Origin: Argyresthia goedartella
Lineage: Eukaryota > Arthropoda > Insecta > Lepidoptera > Argyresthiidae
Direction: 5' to 3'
Length of the DNA: 64,000 nt
NCBI GenBank assembly: GCA_949825045.1
Contig: OX463829.1
Coordinates: 19,810,715 to 19,874,714, forward strand
In this document: positions 63,163-64,000 of the stretch, piece after piece
Layout: the number at the start of each line of letters is the position of its first letter
Numbering within the stretch: position 1 is the first letter of the stretch
Notes under the pieces: model-generated
Told to the model about the DNA's origin: nothing
Databases searched by the model: none
The model's input: the letters and a program-made list of their open reading frames with translations, nothing else
Program-made: the position numbers and the translations under genes

Positions 63163-64000
63163 GTGGGTTCTGCTGAACATGTTGACGTAATGCGCACATT
63201 CGGTTAATCCCAATGCTATTGAGAACCAAGAGCTATTGAGCTATATATACGATAATTATGCCCCAAGGTATGACTCCGAACTCGGCAGCACACAGCGCAG
63301 CACTCTAGTAACCGTACAATAATGTACCGTACTCCGTACATTTGTAGTCTATCGCAGCGACAGAGTGACATTTCTCGGCATCAAAGCAGCAGCATCAATG
63401 CAGCAGCAGCATTGCTGCGCAGCAATTACTCAAGACCGGGGGGGGACGTGACGTGACCCCCCGGGTTGACGCCGCGGGCTAGAGCTAAGTCCTCGACCCC
63501 GAAACGCAATGGTTCTCGCGCGGAGCACTCCAACGACTACAGTGGTCTGCGCAGCAATGTCGTTCTGTCGCCGCGACAGACCTTGTGACGTTGGTGCATT
63601 GCTGCGGCAGCACTGCTGTGTTCTGCCAAATATCGAAATATACGGGGTTACGCCGATTAAGTTTAGGAACCTATACTGATCCGCAAAATTACCATGGACG
63701 TCTTAAAACAAGTCTTAGTATTGCAATGGAAATGGTTAAATGATGTTCTTGTTTTGAATCTAATATGAATCGCTTTAGGGTTGTGATTGATAACCCCCAG
63801 GCAGGTGTAATCTATGAAGGACGGGAGTGGCTAGCAAAGAACTTATAATGCGCTTGTTGAAGAACATTTATATGTCTGTGAGGTATCTAATCTGTGTATG
63901 GGGCCAGAAGTAATGTATCTAGTGGAGAGGCACGATATGTGAGCAAAAAGCATCCGCAGTTTTATCGTTCTCATTGATGTTTATAGCATTTCATCTATCA
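63163..64000 (+). other. Start of the next intron; GCTGC-rich patch
   Basis: No further exon found. GCAGCAGCATTGCTGCGCAG and related GCAGCAATG/GCATTGCTGC motifs recur between 63388 and 63620. GACCGGGGGGGGACGTGACG with CACCCCCCGGG nearby forms a short G/C hairpin (63435-63465). Confidence 0.4.
63893..63925 (+). repeat. SINE-like family A, 3'-end scrap
   Basis: GTATGGGGCCAGAAGTAATG and TATCTAGT match the last bases of family A. Confidence 0.5.

Noticed and set aside
62947..63229. Antisense proline/alanine-rich open frames of about 90-100 codons
   Set aside because: They are the reverse shadow of the very GC-rich second dehydrogenase exon, where stop codons are rare on both strands.

Overview
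This is AT-rich nuclear DNA from an insect, most likely a moth or butterfly. The inference rests on its dense population of decayed and young non-LTR retrotransposons of the Jockey/CR1 type, several tRNA-headed SINE-like families, many short inverted-repeat DNA elements (MITEs), and dispersed repeats with a lepidopteran look. I see no bacterial gene organisation, rRNA, CRISPR array or convincing functional tRNA gene. No database could be searched, so repeat-family names are descriptive.

Layout. Bases 155-2328 hold a broken Jockey/CR1-like LINE. Bases 3350-6850 hold three MITEs, a 149-bp tandem duplication and a dispersed repeat. Bases 7640-9275 hold two decayed LINEs in opposite orientations, and 9276-12666 the remains of a minus-strand LTR element (polypurine tract, LTR starts, candidate primer site) with a young LINE (copy A, uninterrupted reverse transcriptase) inside. 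Bases 13311-16547 look like a TTAA-flanked piggyBac-like MITE carrying a second, longer copy (copy B, endonuclease plus reverse transcriptase, broken by one frameshift). Copy C, highly degraded and itself interrupted by another LINE tail, lies at 33742-36012; three further 3' ends of this family lie at 28482, 46612 and 60590.

Bases 17500-60000 are a mosaic of repeats: four copies of a MITE with 9-bp target-site duplications (family X), three of a ~110-145 bp MITE (family M), about ten pieces of one SINE-like family, two of another, a 1,209-bp tandem duplication that is nearly perfect, a ~450-bp dispersed family (D), a mariner-type MITE, G-rich minisatellite-like DNA and many hairpins.

The only convincing host gene is at the right end, plus strand: two exons (60826-60996 and 62934-63162) of a membrane-anchored short-chain dehydrogenase/reductase whose remaining exons lie beyond the window. 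Its first intron contains a 180-bp tandem array whose unit is the 3' part of exon 1 with its splice donor, each intronic copy preceded by an in-frame ATG, followed by a rearranged zone with a perfect 38-bp inverted repeat. Possible non-coding promoter or first-exon signals at 19.4 kb and 40.3 kb are much weaker.
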